Positions 1-13,638 of a stretch of 64,000 nt of DNA are shown in pieces. The notes below the pieces were generated by a model. That model was not told where the DNA came from. It worked only from the letters and a program-made list of their open reading frames with translations, and ran no database searches. Position 1 is the first letter of the stretch. The number at the start of each line of letters is the position of its first letter. A program made the position numbers and the translations under genes. The DNA is from Protonemura montana (Eukaryota > Arthropoda > Insecta > Plecoptera > Nemouridae), in NCBI GenBank assembly GCA_947568835.1, contig OX387604.1, positions 20,923,076-20,987,075 on the forward strand, given 5' to 3'.

Positions 1-1809
1 TAAACGAGCATAAAAAAAAGGAAATGGAAAAGAAAATGAATTAATAAAAAAAGAAAGGTCCTTCTCGAGTAGTGTATACTTTATCTCTAAAAACAAAAAC
101 CTTCCTGGACAGATCCTTTTCCAGATTTCCATCCTTGAATTGGTTTCAAGATTTCCTGTCAAGTGCTTAAGAAAAAAACAAGAATATAGTAAATTGAAAT
201 GACAAGGACTGTATGCATTGGCTGGAGGAGAGAAGGCCTTGTGAGCAGAGAGATATAATTTTGCCCCTCGCCCTCCAGGAGTGTGACCATGTGCGCTTTT
301 ATCTTATTTTTCAATTGATAATGATGATAGAACAAAACTTTGTATGCACGTGCCTGTGCCAGCCAACAGCGTACTTCTCAATGATCTCATAAGCGTGAGG
401 GTTAAGGTATGATTGCGCCACGTGCCATGTGTCGCACTCAATCCAATTACAATACTCTTCGAAAAAGCAATCCAAAATTTTGCTAGATTTACCACTTTTA
501 TTGATGAGTGTTTATCTAAGCCATAGTCCATCAGTTCCAGTTACAATTTTTCTGTGCATAAAAATGAACTTAAATGAACTGCTCAGACCTTTTATTTAAC
601 CTTTTTATCTTTGATCTCTGGTAATTTTTCAGACAGCACTGAAACATGTCCATACAATTCAGTCTGTTGAAAGCAAAACTGTTTATAAATTGAATATGTT
701 CATTTTTATATGTTAATTCACAAAATAGCCTTCCAGAAAACCCTAGTCAGATATACCAACGGAATTATTCCCATGGCAATCATTTAGATATTTTTTTAGT
801 TTATCATTTTTGTTTTGTGAATTTGGCCTCTGACCATGACTGATGTGATTTCTTCAGGTTATCAATGTGCACTATACCTTGAACTGTAAATAAAATATTT
901 GCAACAAATTCCAACATTCTCTTTAAATAAGCTTTTTGAGACAATTTATTACATTTATTATATTTTTGAGAGTATTTATATGATCAGACTGGGCAATTCA
1001 TTTATATTAAAATGAGAAAGCAGTTTTAATTATTTTATTGAAATAATTTAGCTTGTTTAGTGTAGGTAAGTGAAGTGTTAAATAAAAACTGCCAATGCTT
1101 ATAAACAACAGCAGCAATAGGGTTCTGATATGGTTGCAAGAAAAAAAAAATACATCAAGTGCTACTTGCAATTCCATTGCTTTGTTCAACAAAAAAATGG
1201 CAACTTAAGCAATTAAAAGTGTGGGTCCCGTAAAATACAGCATAGTTTTGGCTTGTCACGATACTATTTGTGTTGAAAATATATTTTGTGTGCTGTATTC
1301 ATATCATATCATGAAAAAGGTATCTAACTGTTGTTTGAATTGCATTTTTGATTTTTATTTCTCTGCAAGTTATTTTTATCTTATTTTTTTGAGCTTAAAT
1401 GTGGCACATTTTTAGAGTACCTGCATTATACAAATATATTTTTTCTATGACTTCAAATCTGTCAGAGCTCATTGAAGAATTCATGAGACTATAAGTAAGG
1501 CAAGTTCCATTCCTACATTTCATAGTGCATTCAATTTAAATTGTTAGTATCATACTATTAAATAAGTGCAAAAAAAATGTATTCCCTTATTGCCATCACT
1601 AGCTTCGCTGCGTAATTGTAATAGACTGAAAACAAATATTGAACTTTCGCGGTTTTTGCAGTTTTGTACCACCAGGTTGCCTAAGCAGCGGCAGCGCTTG
1701 GCGAGCTCAATGGCAAAATTGCTGTGCAGTGAGTGAACGACCTAACCTTCCATGTGCGGTTAGCGTTTCTTAAGTTGTTTGTAGCCCAATTACCAAGCCG
1801 CTGGTCGAA
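1..1809. other. Intergenic stretch upstream of msl-2
   Basis: No coding exon is supported here. An AATAAA hexamer at 889-894 on the + strand could end the 3' UTR of a gene lying to the left of the window. The last 200 bases before 1810 are less AT-rich than the rest and probably hold the msl-2 promoter and 5' UTR, but no core promoter element is obvious. Confidence 0.4.
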
Positions 1810-4800
1810 ATGATGAACGCTACAAGTCTATACGTTTCAACGTGTAGACTAGTTGTTCAAGCTGATATAGAAGATTTATCATCATGGACCGACTTATATC
1901 GTTTAGTGCCATATTTACGCCAGTCGCTTTCATGCACTGTCTGTGGAAATTTATTAATTGAACCTCACACACCGACAGAAACGAACTGTCAACATCATGT
2001 GTGTTTAAAATGTAAAGGTGGAAGAAAGAAGTTGAAACCGTCTTGTAGTTGGTGCAAAGACTACGAATCATATGTCGAAAATGTGCAGCTTCGAATATTA
2101 CTTCAGTGCTACAAAAAATTATGCAAATATATTACTAGTACTGCAATTTATAGAAATCTCATGGCTGCTGCGAACCCTATTACGGGTAATGGAATTTTGG
2201 GAACGTCAAGCTTAATGGAGTTCATTCAGGAAGGAGCTGGATTCAAAGATGATTACAAAAGCACCGCAGGACTTTCCAAATCTGCATACAGTATTTTACC
2301 GTGTGTTTACACCAGCACATCAACACAAACTCAAACAGCATTAGCGTCATCAGTTGCTGATACCAATAATATTCGCGACCCTCAAGCTATCAGAACAGTT
2401 TCAAAGGGCTCGTCTTTATATTCAGTCATGTACGCTGGTAATGGCACAAATAAACTTACGATCAAACGGAAAAACTATGAGCTTGATGCTGAGTCGGGGG
2501 AAGGCAGTAGCTGCAGTGGCGACTCAACTGTTGTTACGGTAATAACCGGTTCATTGTACAATCATGCTTTTAAGTTTATTTTAATTGTAAAAGTAGGTTG
2601 GATGACCGACACCACAGGGAGACCTAGGTACTAAGCACATGGCATGCCATGTGCTTTTGTGGGCCTGCCTAGACAAACCAGTTTCCCTATCAGTGGGGTC
2701 TTGCCTTAACATATTCATCAGTTACACATTGAACATAATAACTTTCAAATAAGCATGTCATGATTTTGTCTCAAAAGCAGGAAATCTTCGATGTCCTTGT
2801 GATACCAGGGTAGAAGTTGTGGCAATCAAAATGTATCATTCTGAGTCAATAGTTGTTCTGGATCGAAATATTTGCTTCAATAATTAATAAATCTCATTCT
2901 TGTTTTCTCCAACAACTATCTTGAGTAAGAGATACCAGAATCAATTGATAGAAAGAAAATAACGGGTTATGAAAAGTAACTTTTTCCCTAATGCTAACAA
3001 CATTTTTTAGTTATTCTTGTACCTCTAGATCTTCTGTGTCGAGAAAGAAACCAATTAAAAAACAGTACCGGTCCTAATTTGACAGAAATTAGGCCTCCTG
3101 TCAGAAAACTGGTTTATCAAAAGTGTATTAGGCCCACTTAAGCACATACATGCCCATGTGCTGTAACCAATCCAAAATCTTCAACCCTTAAACACTTCTC
3201 AAGTGGACTGTTTAACGAGTCCAAAGTGTACTTACAGTATTTATGTGCTAGTTCAGTTAATTTTTAGGTAGACACTTTTAAAATTAAATTAAAATAGATA
3301 AGTTGGTTTTGCCTAGTTAAGTTAATGTGTTCATTTTTTATGGCAGCAATTGAATTTCTCGATATTTTCATAAGTCACTGAAGAAATTAAACTTAATGTG
3401 AACTTTCAGAGCACTGTAGAATCTATCTAAAGTTTACTAATTTGATAAAATTGTACTCTCTGAGTGATAAATATAAATGTAAAATGCAATCTTTTTTTTT
3501 AGCTTACCCCAGGAAACTTTAAAAAACCTCCGGTTCAGAAATCAGCTCCGAAGAACAACGCATTTGGTAATTTAAGCAAGCGCAAAGGTTGTCGTTGTGG
3601 AAATGCAACGGCTACTCCGGGTAAGCTAACTTGTTGCGGTCAGAGATGTCCGTGTTACGTGGAGAGTAAGGCTTGTGTAGACTGCCGCTGCAGAGGCTGC
3701 CGAAATCCGCATCGTCCAGGAGGCCGAAAGGTAATTTAAACTTTAAAACTATTTCTATTTATTTATGATAATGTTATTGAGATCCAATGCTGAAGTTTAT
3801 AATGTGCAATTGTTTGCTTTGAAGGTCTACTATAAATGTATTCACATATCTCTGCTTTACTTTTTTTCTTTTAAGTGTTGAATGGGCAACTAAGGCCTAA
3901 TACAAATTTGTTTGCATCTTATTTAGTTTTCTTTACAACCACCAACTTTTACACATACTTGTACATCACTTGCACATCAAGGTATTACTGTGACAATCTG
4001 TAATTTCTTTCCATTGCAATCCAGTCCATGCATTCATTACGGATTATTTACTTATCTTGCAAGCTTTGCAAATTTTTACTTTGACTATTTACTAGGCATT
4101 AGGGGCTTATTCCTTTCTTTTGCCATACAACATATTTTTGTATACACCCAAAAAGCAGATAGTTTGTAAAAGAACAATCATGAAATCCACATTAATTTTG
4201 TAACAGGTGCGCCCGTTAATACCTGAGTTAGAAAACTTCCAACTGCAATTGGGTGGCGAACAAATGTGCTCCGAAGATCAAACAAGTCATCACCTCGACG
4301 AAGGTTCCTCTCAGAGCTACTCACAGCCAACGCTTTCGATGTCAACGGACTCAATTGGCAACAGCATTCAGGTGACTGAGATTTGGAGTTGACCATTGAC
4401 TTGCAAGGCCTGGGTTCTTTCATGGAAGGCCTCTTATATTTCCAATGCTTGTCATAGTATTAGAACAACAGAAAGCACAGATGAGACTCTTACCCAATAA
4501 CAACCAGACTGCAGAAATGAGAGGGGACAGACTGAAGTTTGAAAGAGCAACACGTCATGTACATGACAAGGGCTTCGCAAACACATGTATTGGAGTGTGT
4601 TTCAAGTGCAAAGAGTAATTCACTGTGAAATGTCTGGTATGGCAACTCTAACATAAGAATTTCATTCAAAATGATTAGAAAAATTTGAATAAAAACTAAA
4701 AAGAGAGTGAGATGAGTAATATTTTAACATTAGCACCGAGACCGTGACTTATTGGAAACCTAATGGTTTAACATCAACACTAAGACTCTGTCTTCCTCTA

Positions 4801-4934
4801 AACCCCATGGTTTTTCGTAGGTGCTGGGAGTATACACCACGCAGTTGCAACATATTCCCTCGGATCTACCTGCAGCGATTCTGGTCGGTGAAAGCTCAGG
4901 CGACGAGAACAGTGACGTTGACGTGGACATCTGA
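1810..4934 (+). CDS. msl-2: MSL2-type E3 ubiquitin ligase (RING + CXC domains), four exons
   Basis: Coding exons are 1810-2538, 3503-3730, 4207-4371 and 4821-4934, all in phase 0, giving about 411 aa. The start ATG ATG AAC GCT opens an N-terminus (MMNATSLYVS) like that of MSL2 proteins. The RING finger ligands are C42, C45, C60, H62, C65, C68, C79 and C82, with the family's KPSCSWCKDYE segment. Exon 2 encodes the cysteine-rich CXC domain (about residues 273-309, nine spaced cysteines) that binds DNA in MSL2. The last exon ends in a short acidic tail (GESSGDENSDVDVDI). In animals MSL2 is part of the MSL histone H4K16 acetylation complex, ubiquitylates histone H2B, and in Drosophila males targets the X chromosome. 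The protein is shorter than the human (577 aa) and fly (773 aa) ones, mainly between RING and CXC. The exon 3 donor (CAG/gtgact) is weak; without it the protein would end six codons later, at 4392. Confidence 0.9.
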
Positions 4935-5814
4935 CGCCTATACTCGTTTTACACTGGCGGGGCTTCTAGTTTTCCTAGTTCTATTCTAGCTTACAATTGA
5001 GCAAGCACGTGTAAAGAAATTCCAGTGTATAGTTTGTGTTTGCACGTGACCTCTCCGTAAGTACTTTAAATTTTCAGTCAGCTCTATGGGATTTGTGCAA
5101 AGCGCGATACTTTATGATACAAGTATATTTTTATAATAACTAGGTAACTGCTAAAGACTAATGAATGACTACGTTTAGTGGACATTTTTTATCAATAGGT
5201 AAATCACCAAGGTGTTTTTTTTTTTTTTAATTCTTTCATTTCTTGATTTCTTGTAAAGGAATTTTATGAAAGATATGGGCATTTCAAAATGTATGTTTGA
5301 ATCCTGTGGAAAATTGAGGACATCACTTTTAAATACCCAAACCCAGGGTTTCACATCACAACCTGGATATTGCTGGACACAAAATATTTGTTTAGTTCCT
5401 GGTTTGTAGGATATACAAGACAAAGGTCGTGTCTGGAGACGTCTTAATGAACCATCTTTTAGCTATTTGTACAATCTAAAAGTATAACAAATTGAGAAAT
5501 TGAAAAACGCGCTCTCTTTCAAATTAAACATACCCTTGAGCTAAGTGGCTAGTTAAAAGAAAGTTCAGGAGAATTGCCTATTGCATCTTTTTTTGGATGT
5601 TGTGTGACATTTTGAAACTTTTCAGGAAACCTATACATTTGAAGTCAGATTGACATCCCTTAGAATTCCTTAGTTTAACTGTTTTAAATATCTCTCATCA
5701 AAAATCGATGTGCGTTTCCTGGTGATCATAATTAAGGTCTGATATCGCCAAGCAATTTGTTTTGTAATTTGGATTAGATTGGTATTGACTGAACCTATTA
5801 ATTATGGGGAAGGG

Positions 5815-6030
5815 AAGCCTGATGGTAAGGTAAGGGGGATTTTTTATCTGTAAACACCGGAAAAACGCCTTGAACAGACTCTTTTACAACGCGTGTGACT
5901 ATTAGACAAAATACTTCTTTTAATTTTGAAAAGCATCAATCTGCTGCCAATAGTGTGATGAGTTGCCTAGTTTTTTATTTGTGGCGATCGGACAAGTGGT
6001 GTGGCCGATCAATTGTATCCAGTAAACCTA
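5815..6030 (+). repeat. Dispersed repeat, copy 1
   Basis: This segment is clearly related to 35671-35870 in the same orientation. Shared landmarks are AACGCCTTGAACA / AGCGCCTTGGACA, TTTTACAACGCGTGTGACTAT / its near copy, GCCAATAGTGTGATGAGT (identical) and GTATCCAGTAA (identical). Divergence is high, so the two are old copies of an interspersed family of unknown type. No coding capacity is seen. Confidence 0.6.
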
Positions 6031-6840
6031 GATCCCACTCCTATAGCCTTAATTGATTATAATCATTTACAATCTTAATTTTTTTGAAATTGTTCTGAAA
6101 TATGATACATTTGCAACATTTGGCTTATTATTGCATATACTCCCTTTTTTGACTGTTAGTCTTCTGAGAAATGGACTTTCAGGCTTGATTCATTACTATT
6201 TTGATTATATACAAGCAATTTGGAGTGAAGGTTACCTGTAATCCCACCAAATCCAAAGATATTATTGTGCTGTGGTGGGGGAAATGCTTGGAGTGAGGAG
6301 CCTGAAATTTTATGAGAAACATACTGAGGGATATCTTTTTAGATTTTTACGCTTTAATTGCCGCCATCTTCAGGGTTAGGTGGTAAATTTACCTCCCAAT
6401 GCGAGCTGATGAAGTTCAAATGTGACTCCATTCTTCATAATTTCTTGTAACCTGTTGTGGTGTTTACTGGTTTTCGACCACATACTAACAGTACCAGAGG
6501 ATCGTGATTTTGGCTTGAGTATTATTATATGCATGGAATAATTAGTAAGAAAACATAATTTTTTGCATCATTATAATATGCATGAAGTTAGTAAGAAAAC
6601 GTAATTTTTATGCAAACGGCATCCATTTGGGTATACCTGAAGTCTTAGTAAGTAAATAAACTACTAAGTACTTGTGTTTATTTTTATAAAAAATTATGCA
6701 ATCTATGTAAGCAAATCATCTTGTGTATTTGGTAGGTAGTTTATGTGTTGACTTTTGTCATGAAATTATTTGGGAGATATTATATAAGGTCAGTGTGCAT
6801 AATTTATGTATAATTATAAATATCTCGCAATGTATCGTTT

Positions 6841-7061
6841 TATTGATTGAGGTGAACAAAGAAAGAGAGGGAGTGCAACTTACCGGAAGTGAATATTGGC
6901 TTCCCTTCGTGCACTTGTCAAGACATTTCTACGAAGGCAATACGCCGTAACGTCTAAATTCCTGAAATTCTAGAAATCTCTCCACAAGTGCACCACATAG
7001 CGCCAATTTTCTTCTCCGGTAAGTTGCTCTCCCTCTCTTTCTTTCTTCACCACAATCAATA
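6841..7061. mobile_element. MITE-like element with about 60-bp inverted arms
   Basis: The left arm (6841-6900, starting TATTGATTGAGGTGAAC and running through AAAGAAAGAGAGGGAG and CAACTTACCGG) is the near-exact reverse complement of 7005-7061. The roughly 100 bases between them have no ORF. A short non-coding element of about 220 bp with long terminal inverted repeats is the usual form of a miniature inverted-repeat transposable element. I see no clear target-site duplication. It lies between msl-2 and the 3' end of the SDR gene. Confidence 0.6.
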
Positions 7062-7461
7062 TCCAGCCTCTTGGCACCCTTTTTGCATTGTATCGTTTTG
7101 CCTTATTTTCCAAATACATTCACATCCTTTGTGAATCATTTTACATTTATATCCAACCTACGGCTGTTGGCTAGTAATGACAATTTTTAATAGACATTTA
7201 ATATTTATTCCATATCAATAAATTTGTGAACAAATTTTTTTGCTTCTTTGATTTTTTTCAGATACCATATGATCATACAGTCGATAAGTCTTGTGATTCA
7301 GTTCCCTGTTTAGTGACATTGCTTTAATTAATTCACTTTGAGAACCTGTAGTTATAGAGTGATGAAATTATGGGCCACCCTACCAATAAATAACTCTTTG
7401 CAATCGTGATAAACAGGATGTTGAGTTTTGAATTATCAGCCCCAAGTGGTTTCGAAAAAGG

Positions 7462-10400
7462 TCATCCTACGTATCTGCGAAGGGCACGTCTTCGGATGTT
7501 TTCCATAGTTTGAGTGATGACCCAGACAGAGAACTTGGGTGTAATACACTCCATGAATTTGATGACAGTAACCTGGGGAAGTAAAACAAGGTAAAATGTA
7601 TTCAGTGATTGGATATGTTAAAAATGGTTCTACTAGCTGGAATCGGGGACGCACCATCATGGTGTGTGGAATATAGCCGGTGGTAACTCTCTGGATGCCG
7701 ATGCTGTCGATTGCCCCCCTTACATATGTCTCGGGCGATGGGGCCATCCACGACGACTGCTTGATCTTGCTCATTTTGGTTGCCACGTAGCCAGGCATTA
7801 GGCACTGCACTATCACACCTCGCTTCTCGTATTCGTTCGCTATGTCCATCGAAAATTTGCGAATGTACGCCTAGAAAATTCGAAATATACAAATTCCATG
7901 ATATAACAATTTTAATTTTTTGTGATGTTCAATATAAAAATTACCAAGTTAATTAGCATGCAGTCAGTATTTATTTAGTCATGTTTTGTTTAGTTTCTTT
8001 TGAAGGATCGATTCAAAGTCTGGCTGTTTTGTAGATGAGATGGTTATTGCTCCAAAAGATATTTCGAGGACCTAAAGGGACTCTAGACGATTTCTAATCT
8101 CTCTAAAATCTAATGGCAATGAAAATGGAGACTAAAGGGAATATTGCTAGACCCCATTACTTAAGTTACAGCAATAAAACCCAAGCAAGCTTTCAAATTA
8201 CCTTCGTTGCTCCGTAAACCGACAGCAGGGGGCTAGGAATGATCGCAGTTGTGGATGAAATGTTTACGACGACACCCCTTCCGCGTTCGACCATTTGCGG
8301 CAGTAACATCTTCGTCATGTTCGTGACAGATATAATATTGCATTTGATTATATTTGCATAAATCTTGTCTTTTTCAGGTAGCTCAAGAAAATACTCCGGA
8401 TGTGGGTTACTGGCTCCGATATTGTTTATGAGTACACCAACCTCCAACCCAAACATTTGTTTTTCGATCTCATGATAGGCTTCTGTCGAATCATCGTTGA
8501 AGTCAGCCTGCACCACTTTAGTACGCACGCGGTATTCTGCTTCTGTAGACACATATTTTCAACAAATAAGAAACATAAAAGCATCTACATACGTGTAATT
8601 TTCCCAAGCTAGAACTGAATGATAAAAATGATACTAATAAAAAAACTCGTATAAATTCACTCGTTTATGAAAGTAAATAATGGGTGCAAAAATATTGCAA
8701 GCCAAGATCCATCGAAGTTCAAACGGGTTCATATTATGTAGTCTTGATAAAATACTCTATCCAGTAACAAGATCACCAGTCATTTTGCAATATGCTCTAT
8801 CTAAGTAGGACATTCTTGCTATGAATTGTGGAAGATAATAAAAAGTTGATTGAATGTGGCATGTTTGCTGAAAGGAATTTGAGGAAAACGTTCATACCAA
8901 TCTCAGCGGCGACTGATTGGAGTTTTTCCAGCGATCGACTCACTAAAACGATGTCAAGCCCCTTTTTAGCCAGCTGCAGAATTAAAGATAACATACACTT
9001 AATCAACGCTATTTTCGAACAGTCTACATAACTGAAAATGAAAACATAAGGGCACATTTCCTTACCGCTTGAGCATATGCTTTCCCCAGACCATCAGTAG
9101 CACCAGTTATAACTGCAATAAAATAACATTTTATTTTCTATGGAATGTTCATTTAGAACCTGGTCAAAAATATAATCTGGTTTACCTCCCGACCAGGAAA
9201 AATCACAATTTGAAGTAAAAATGGCTATAAATGCATAGTTGGGCTTCTAAAATATCATGAAAAATATGCCCCAAACCACTTCTTACATCTTTTTCTAATC
9301 TTCATTATTACATATTCCGTAGTCAACGCCCCCCTCCTCCCCCCTCCAATCAAAATTGTACACCCGCCTGCTTCAGAGACTCAGAAACAGAAATGTTAGG
9401 CGAGGAAATCCGATTGTGTAGTTGTAGCAACGCCTTTTTTATTTCAACCATAATATTATCATTTCCTGCAAGGTTCAGAGGTCGTATTTACGCTACTGTA
9501 ATCCCTATTAGTACAAAGATCGCATATAAATAAAATGTTCCACGACGTTTTTTTAGCAGACAGTGACTAAAACACGTAGGTCAGTTCTTGGAGATGTATG
9601 GATGCTCTTCACCCGCGTTATGACCCGAGTTCTCGCTAGGCTCATGGCGCTAGGCTGTTCAATCAACGACAACAACGCAAAGCATGCCAATTCTGCACGT
9701 GTGAACGATGTGACAACCGGAAGTAACAAATAGCAAAACACAAAACACATTCAACGTTTCACATGCCAATTTTTTTTTTGACAGACCACGGTAATCGTGT
9801 GTCTGATAATGGATTTAATTCGGGCCAAACAGTGCCCTTTATGAATTATATCCACTTGCAGATTTTTTCCGGCTTGTCTGAAAATGTGGAGTTTTTTCTG
9901 ATTTTTTTGGAAAAAAAAAAACGAGATGTAAAAAGGCAGATCTAGGCAGAAGGCGAGATCTAGGCAAGAAGCCCCATGCATGAAATAACTTGACTGGACC
10001 TCAAATATGGTGCCCCTAATGTCCATACCCCCACTGACTACGTGAATTGTGTTTAAAAAACACGAATTAATTCTTGCGAAACGAACAATTCTATCAATTG
10101 CAATTTCAAATCAATCAAATCTGATCTGAGAAATAAAGCGAACGAACAAAAAATATTGTCGCAAATGGAGTGTTTTAATACGAATCAGATGCGATGCAGG
10201 GACAAAGTTAAATTGATGTACGAGGGTTGGAATTAGATCTTTTTGGCAAATTTGATTGCATAATATGTCATTTTTCCAATTCAAAAATTTTCCATCAAGC
10301 CTTCCTCCGCCAGAAGCTTCCAAGATGAGGTGAGTATTATAAGGAGAATAATTGCAGTTACCTGAAGATGTACCGAGCTGGGGACAAATCTTTAACAAAT

Positions 10401-11490
10401 AACATAATTGAAGAAAGCACAATTATTTAAACATGAGCATAATTATCTTGAGAAAGACCGGTAAGACTAGGTGTTCGTCTGAGCGGTGCCCCACTTGGGT
10501 AATCTCTCTCCACTCTGCTTCATTGGTATAATCACTTTACTTGGAACGACAATGGATTTTAGAATTGTATACTCCATCGCTCGGAAATCAAACTTGTTGT
10601 CTCACTCCACCTCATTTCATCTTGCGGCGTAGGATGAGAAAACACTTGTTATTCTTGAACAAAACTGTCGACCCCGATTTGAAAAGTACATATCATGCAG
10701 ACCATAGAACGCTATGAGAAACGAATCTAAAATTCGAACGCGCATTCAGTGGTGACAGGATGGGTGAAGAATAATAGAAACATCAAATGAAAGAAAAATA
10801 CCGAGCAAATACTCGGTCATTAGGCGGACGATTTGTGTCATTTTTGGCGGAAACAATGATTCAAAGATAAATATGCCTAATATGCTGATGCCGTACCAGA
10901 ATATAGTTTTGTGTAGCAGCACCGCTTACTTAGGCAGACAAACTGAATTTCACGCGCGTGCAGCAGATGCAATTTGCTGGTAAAATCCCGCGAGAGCGCT
11001 GCGTCTTCGTTCAAATTTGACAGAAAACAATTGACGCGAAACTGATTTCAACCTCCGCGAACATTTTAATTAGAGTCATTAGTTAGTGACAATGTATATA
11101 AAAAGCCAATAGTGATTAAATGTCGATGCCTTTCCTAAACCGGAATTAAAATGAACACCTTTCAATACGATTGAAATCCAACTTCTACATGATTTTAATA
11201 AAGTTCCATTGTTGTGCGCCATCTTTGAACTAGGGAGCCAATTCATGATTTGACAAGTCATTTATAACTTGTTTTCCCTAGTTTTAGCAAATATTTAATC
11301 ATATGAACATCTTCAGATTGTTGCAAATGAAATCGTCCTTACCTGCCCATCGACCCATTGCTGATAAATCCACGTTCATGCATTTTGGCCCGATCACCGT
11401 GTGGTACAAAATCTTAGCAAGCCCACGAACAAACTGAAAGCCCACCACAGAAATGCACACCAAACCCAGCTTCTCAAGCGTCGTAAACAT
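7462..11490 (-). CDS. Very-long-chain 3-oxoacyl-CoA reductase / 17-beta-HSD type 12-like SDR, six exons
   Basis: Coding exons on the minus strand are 11490-11343, 9112-9066, 8973-8898, 8542-8202, 7870-7655 and 7572-7462. All junctions are GT-AG and phase-compatible, summing to 939 bases, that is 312 aa plus TGA, the same length as vertebrate HSD17B12. The hydrophobic N-terminus (residues 5-25) fits an ER membrane anchor. Classical SDR signatures are TGATDGLG at 52-59 for the dinucleotide, NNIG at 130-133, N159, S187 in NISS, and the catalytic Y200-x3-K204. The family reduces 3-ketoacyl-CoA with NADPH during fatty-acid elongation in the ER, and some members oxidise or reduce steroids; which applies here cannot be read from sequence. 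The C-terminus (RRALRRYVG) lacks the dilysine ER-retrieval signal of the human enzyme. ATG 11490 is the first in-frame methionine of exon 1. The first intron is 2.2 kb. Confidence 0.88.
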
Positions 11491-11520
11491 TCTTAACTCC
11501 GATTTTCTTCTCAGATGCAA

Positions 11521-12523
11521 TTCCCGGTTAGAATCGCAAATCTGTCTGTCCTCTCCGGCGAATAAATATGATTAATAAACTACGCTCCGAACACTTCGAT
11601 CTTCAGCTGGTGTCCAACTTACTGATGAGAAAGGTGTGCTAGACGCATGCGCAAAATTTGAAATTTCTTCGAAACTTTCTTCTGTCAAAGTGCCCGCACT
11701 CTGTGCCCCCGATTGCAATCCTTAGAGTATGGAGTTCAGTGTCAAGGTTGCCGCAGGAGCCTATGGCAGTGGGACTCACCAGCAACCTCATGGTAACGGC
11801 GCTTGTTGTATCAAGCACATGGCTTTCTCCCGGCAATTTCTCCTCCATTCGCGACAGAAAAGACTGCAAAGCATGTGTATTGATCATTGTTGCTCATTTT
11901 ATTGGGAGATGAACAGTTATTAATTGCTTTCTGTGCTAGATGTTTTTTTTATCTTCTATGTTCATGTTACTGCTATTATTGACTTACTTCTGCGGCATGC
12001 GGTGGATCCTCACTCATGGTAGCTCAAGTCATTCATATTCTATCGGTACCATTCAATTGTAATTGACCATCGCTTTAATTCAGTCAATCACGATCACGTG
12101 TGACGGTTGCTTTAAAAAAATTACCAATTCGAATATTCCAGAGTCTTTCAAGACAGTATTTTTCGTCCCTGGTCTCCGTGATATGATTGTTGCTCTCTTC
12201 TTTTCACAATTAAAGACGACACTTGGGGTTTTAACTTGGGCTAGCACACACCGATCAATCATCGCTAAAATTCTTCGCCACGGCCGTCAACAAAGCACGC
12301 CTACAACACCTACTACAAAGCACCTACAACAGCTCACAAATACAATTATGCATTTACATGTGCATTATTAAGAAGAAACAAAATACCATAAATCTATGCT
12401 TATGCTAAAAAAGTACGTTTTTAGATACATCCACATAATATGGGTTACCATTTTATTTTCATTAGATTTGTATTAAATTGTTTTAATATTGTTTTTTATT
12501 GAATTTTTATTATACCAGCTAAG
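11521..12523. other. Intergenic stretch, no gene seen
   Basis: Short overlapping ORFs on both strands near 11.6-11.9 kb have no recognisable motif, no convincing splice sites and no repeat relationship within the window. I see nothing else supportable. Confidence 0.4.
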
Positions 12524-12740
12524 AAAGTAGACAAGGAAAGATTACTAAGAAAAATGTTAAGCTTGGATTATGAGAGAAGAGGACGACTAAGAGAAGGATG
12601 GATAGAAAAAGTACAAGCTGATGTGGAGGAAAGAGGAGGAAAATGGAAATACATATAAGAGAGAGAAAGTTGGTTGGATAAAGAACAATTGAAGAAGTGG
12701 TGTGAGGGATGGAATACGAAGAATAAAATAATGAGAGATA
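12524..12740 (+). mobile_element. Possible 3' coding remnant of a non-LTR retrotransposon
   Basis: In one frame the sequence reads KMLSLDYERRGRLREGWIEK, then a stop at 12656-12658, then continues in the same frame with WLDKEQLKKWCEGW. The RRGRxREGWIxxV pattern followed by a spaced Trp/Cys stretch resembles the tail downstream of the reverse transcriptase in many LINE polyproteins. Only about 70 codons remain and no RT motif is present, so the assignment is tentative. Confidence 0.35.
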
Positions 12741-13638
12741 ATCAAGTCGTATGCCTTAAATGGAGGCATTTACCATTTTTCTACCCGTTTTATTTCAAGG
12801 ATGTAAAAATAGATTGATATTAAAAAACAAGATTGTTGAACAAATACATTTAATAGCGATATTCCAATACAAATACATCTTATATAAGAAAGAAATTCTA
12901 ATTATATTCTGTTAACTATATACCTATGTCATGTTAAAATGATTCGGACAAGAAAAGCGTGCATTTTCTCATAATCAACAGTATTGAGACCAATATCACG
13001 ACCATGGGGATACAGTTTCAAAGAACTTATATAATCCAAGGTTTTATGTTAACAGTTCGATCTTGCCAGTCACAAGACTGCAAGTCCGAATCAAGTGAGG
13101 TGCCAATCACTTTATTGACTTGCAGATTAATCCACGAATTGTATCTGCTTAGAGAGCCCTTGTAAGATGTAAATACTAACCTTCAGCGAATATAAATATT
13201 TGAACACTTGGTTCGCCATTGATTTTGAATAATTCTTGGCCACCAAACAGATAAATTCTAATTCTAAAGTGAAACAGAACTTTGAAATAGTGGGTACAGA
13301 AACAAATGCAGAAGAAACAGTAAGTGATGCAGTGGATGATCAATGGTCCATCTAATATTCATTTTATAAGTCTGACCGTATCCCACTTCTACAGCCCAGA
13401 GGAAAGCCAGAGAACTCGTATGCTTAACCAATTTAACTAGATCTGTTGATGAAACCCCTACAAGGAAATTATAGTACCCTGAGAAAAAAAAAAAACTATT
13501 CAGTCAGCAACCTGGAATTGTTGTAAATGTTACGAAAATAACCGCAAGCCCATCTATTTTATCAGTAACACACCACTAAGTAACTGGGTCTGTCTAGTGC
13601 TTTGCTATGATGGCTTAGTTGACAACACCTCCTTATTT

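Noticed and set aside
7602-7892. 96-aa minus-strand ORF within the SDR gene
   Set aside because: Shifted frame of the real SDR exon 7870-7655.
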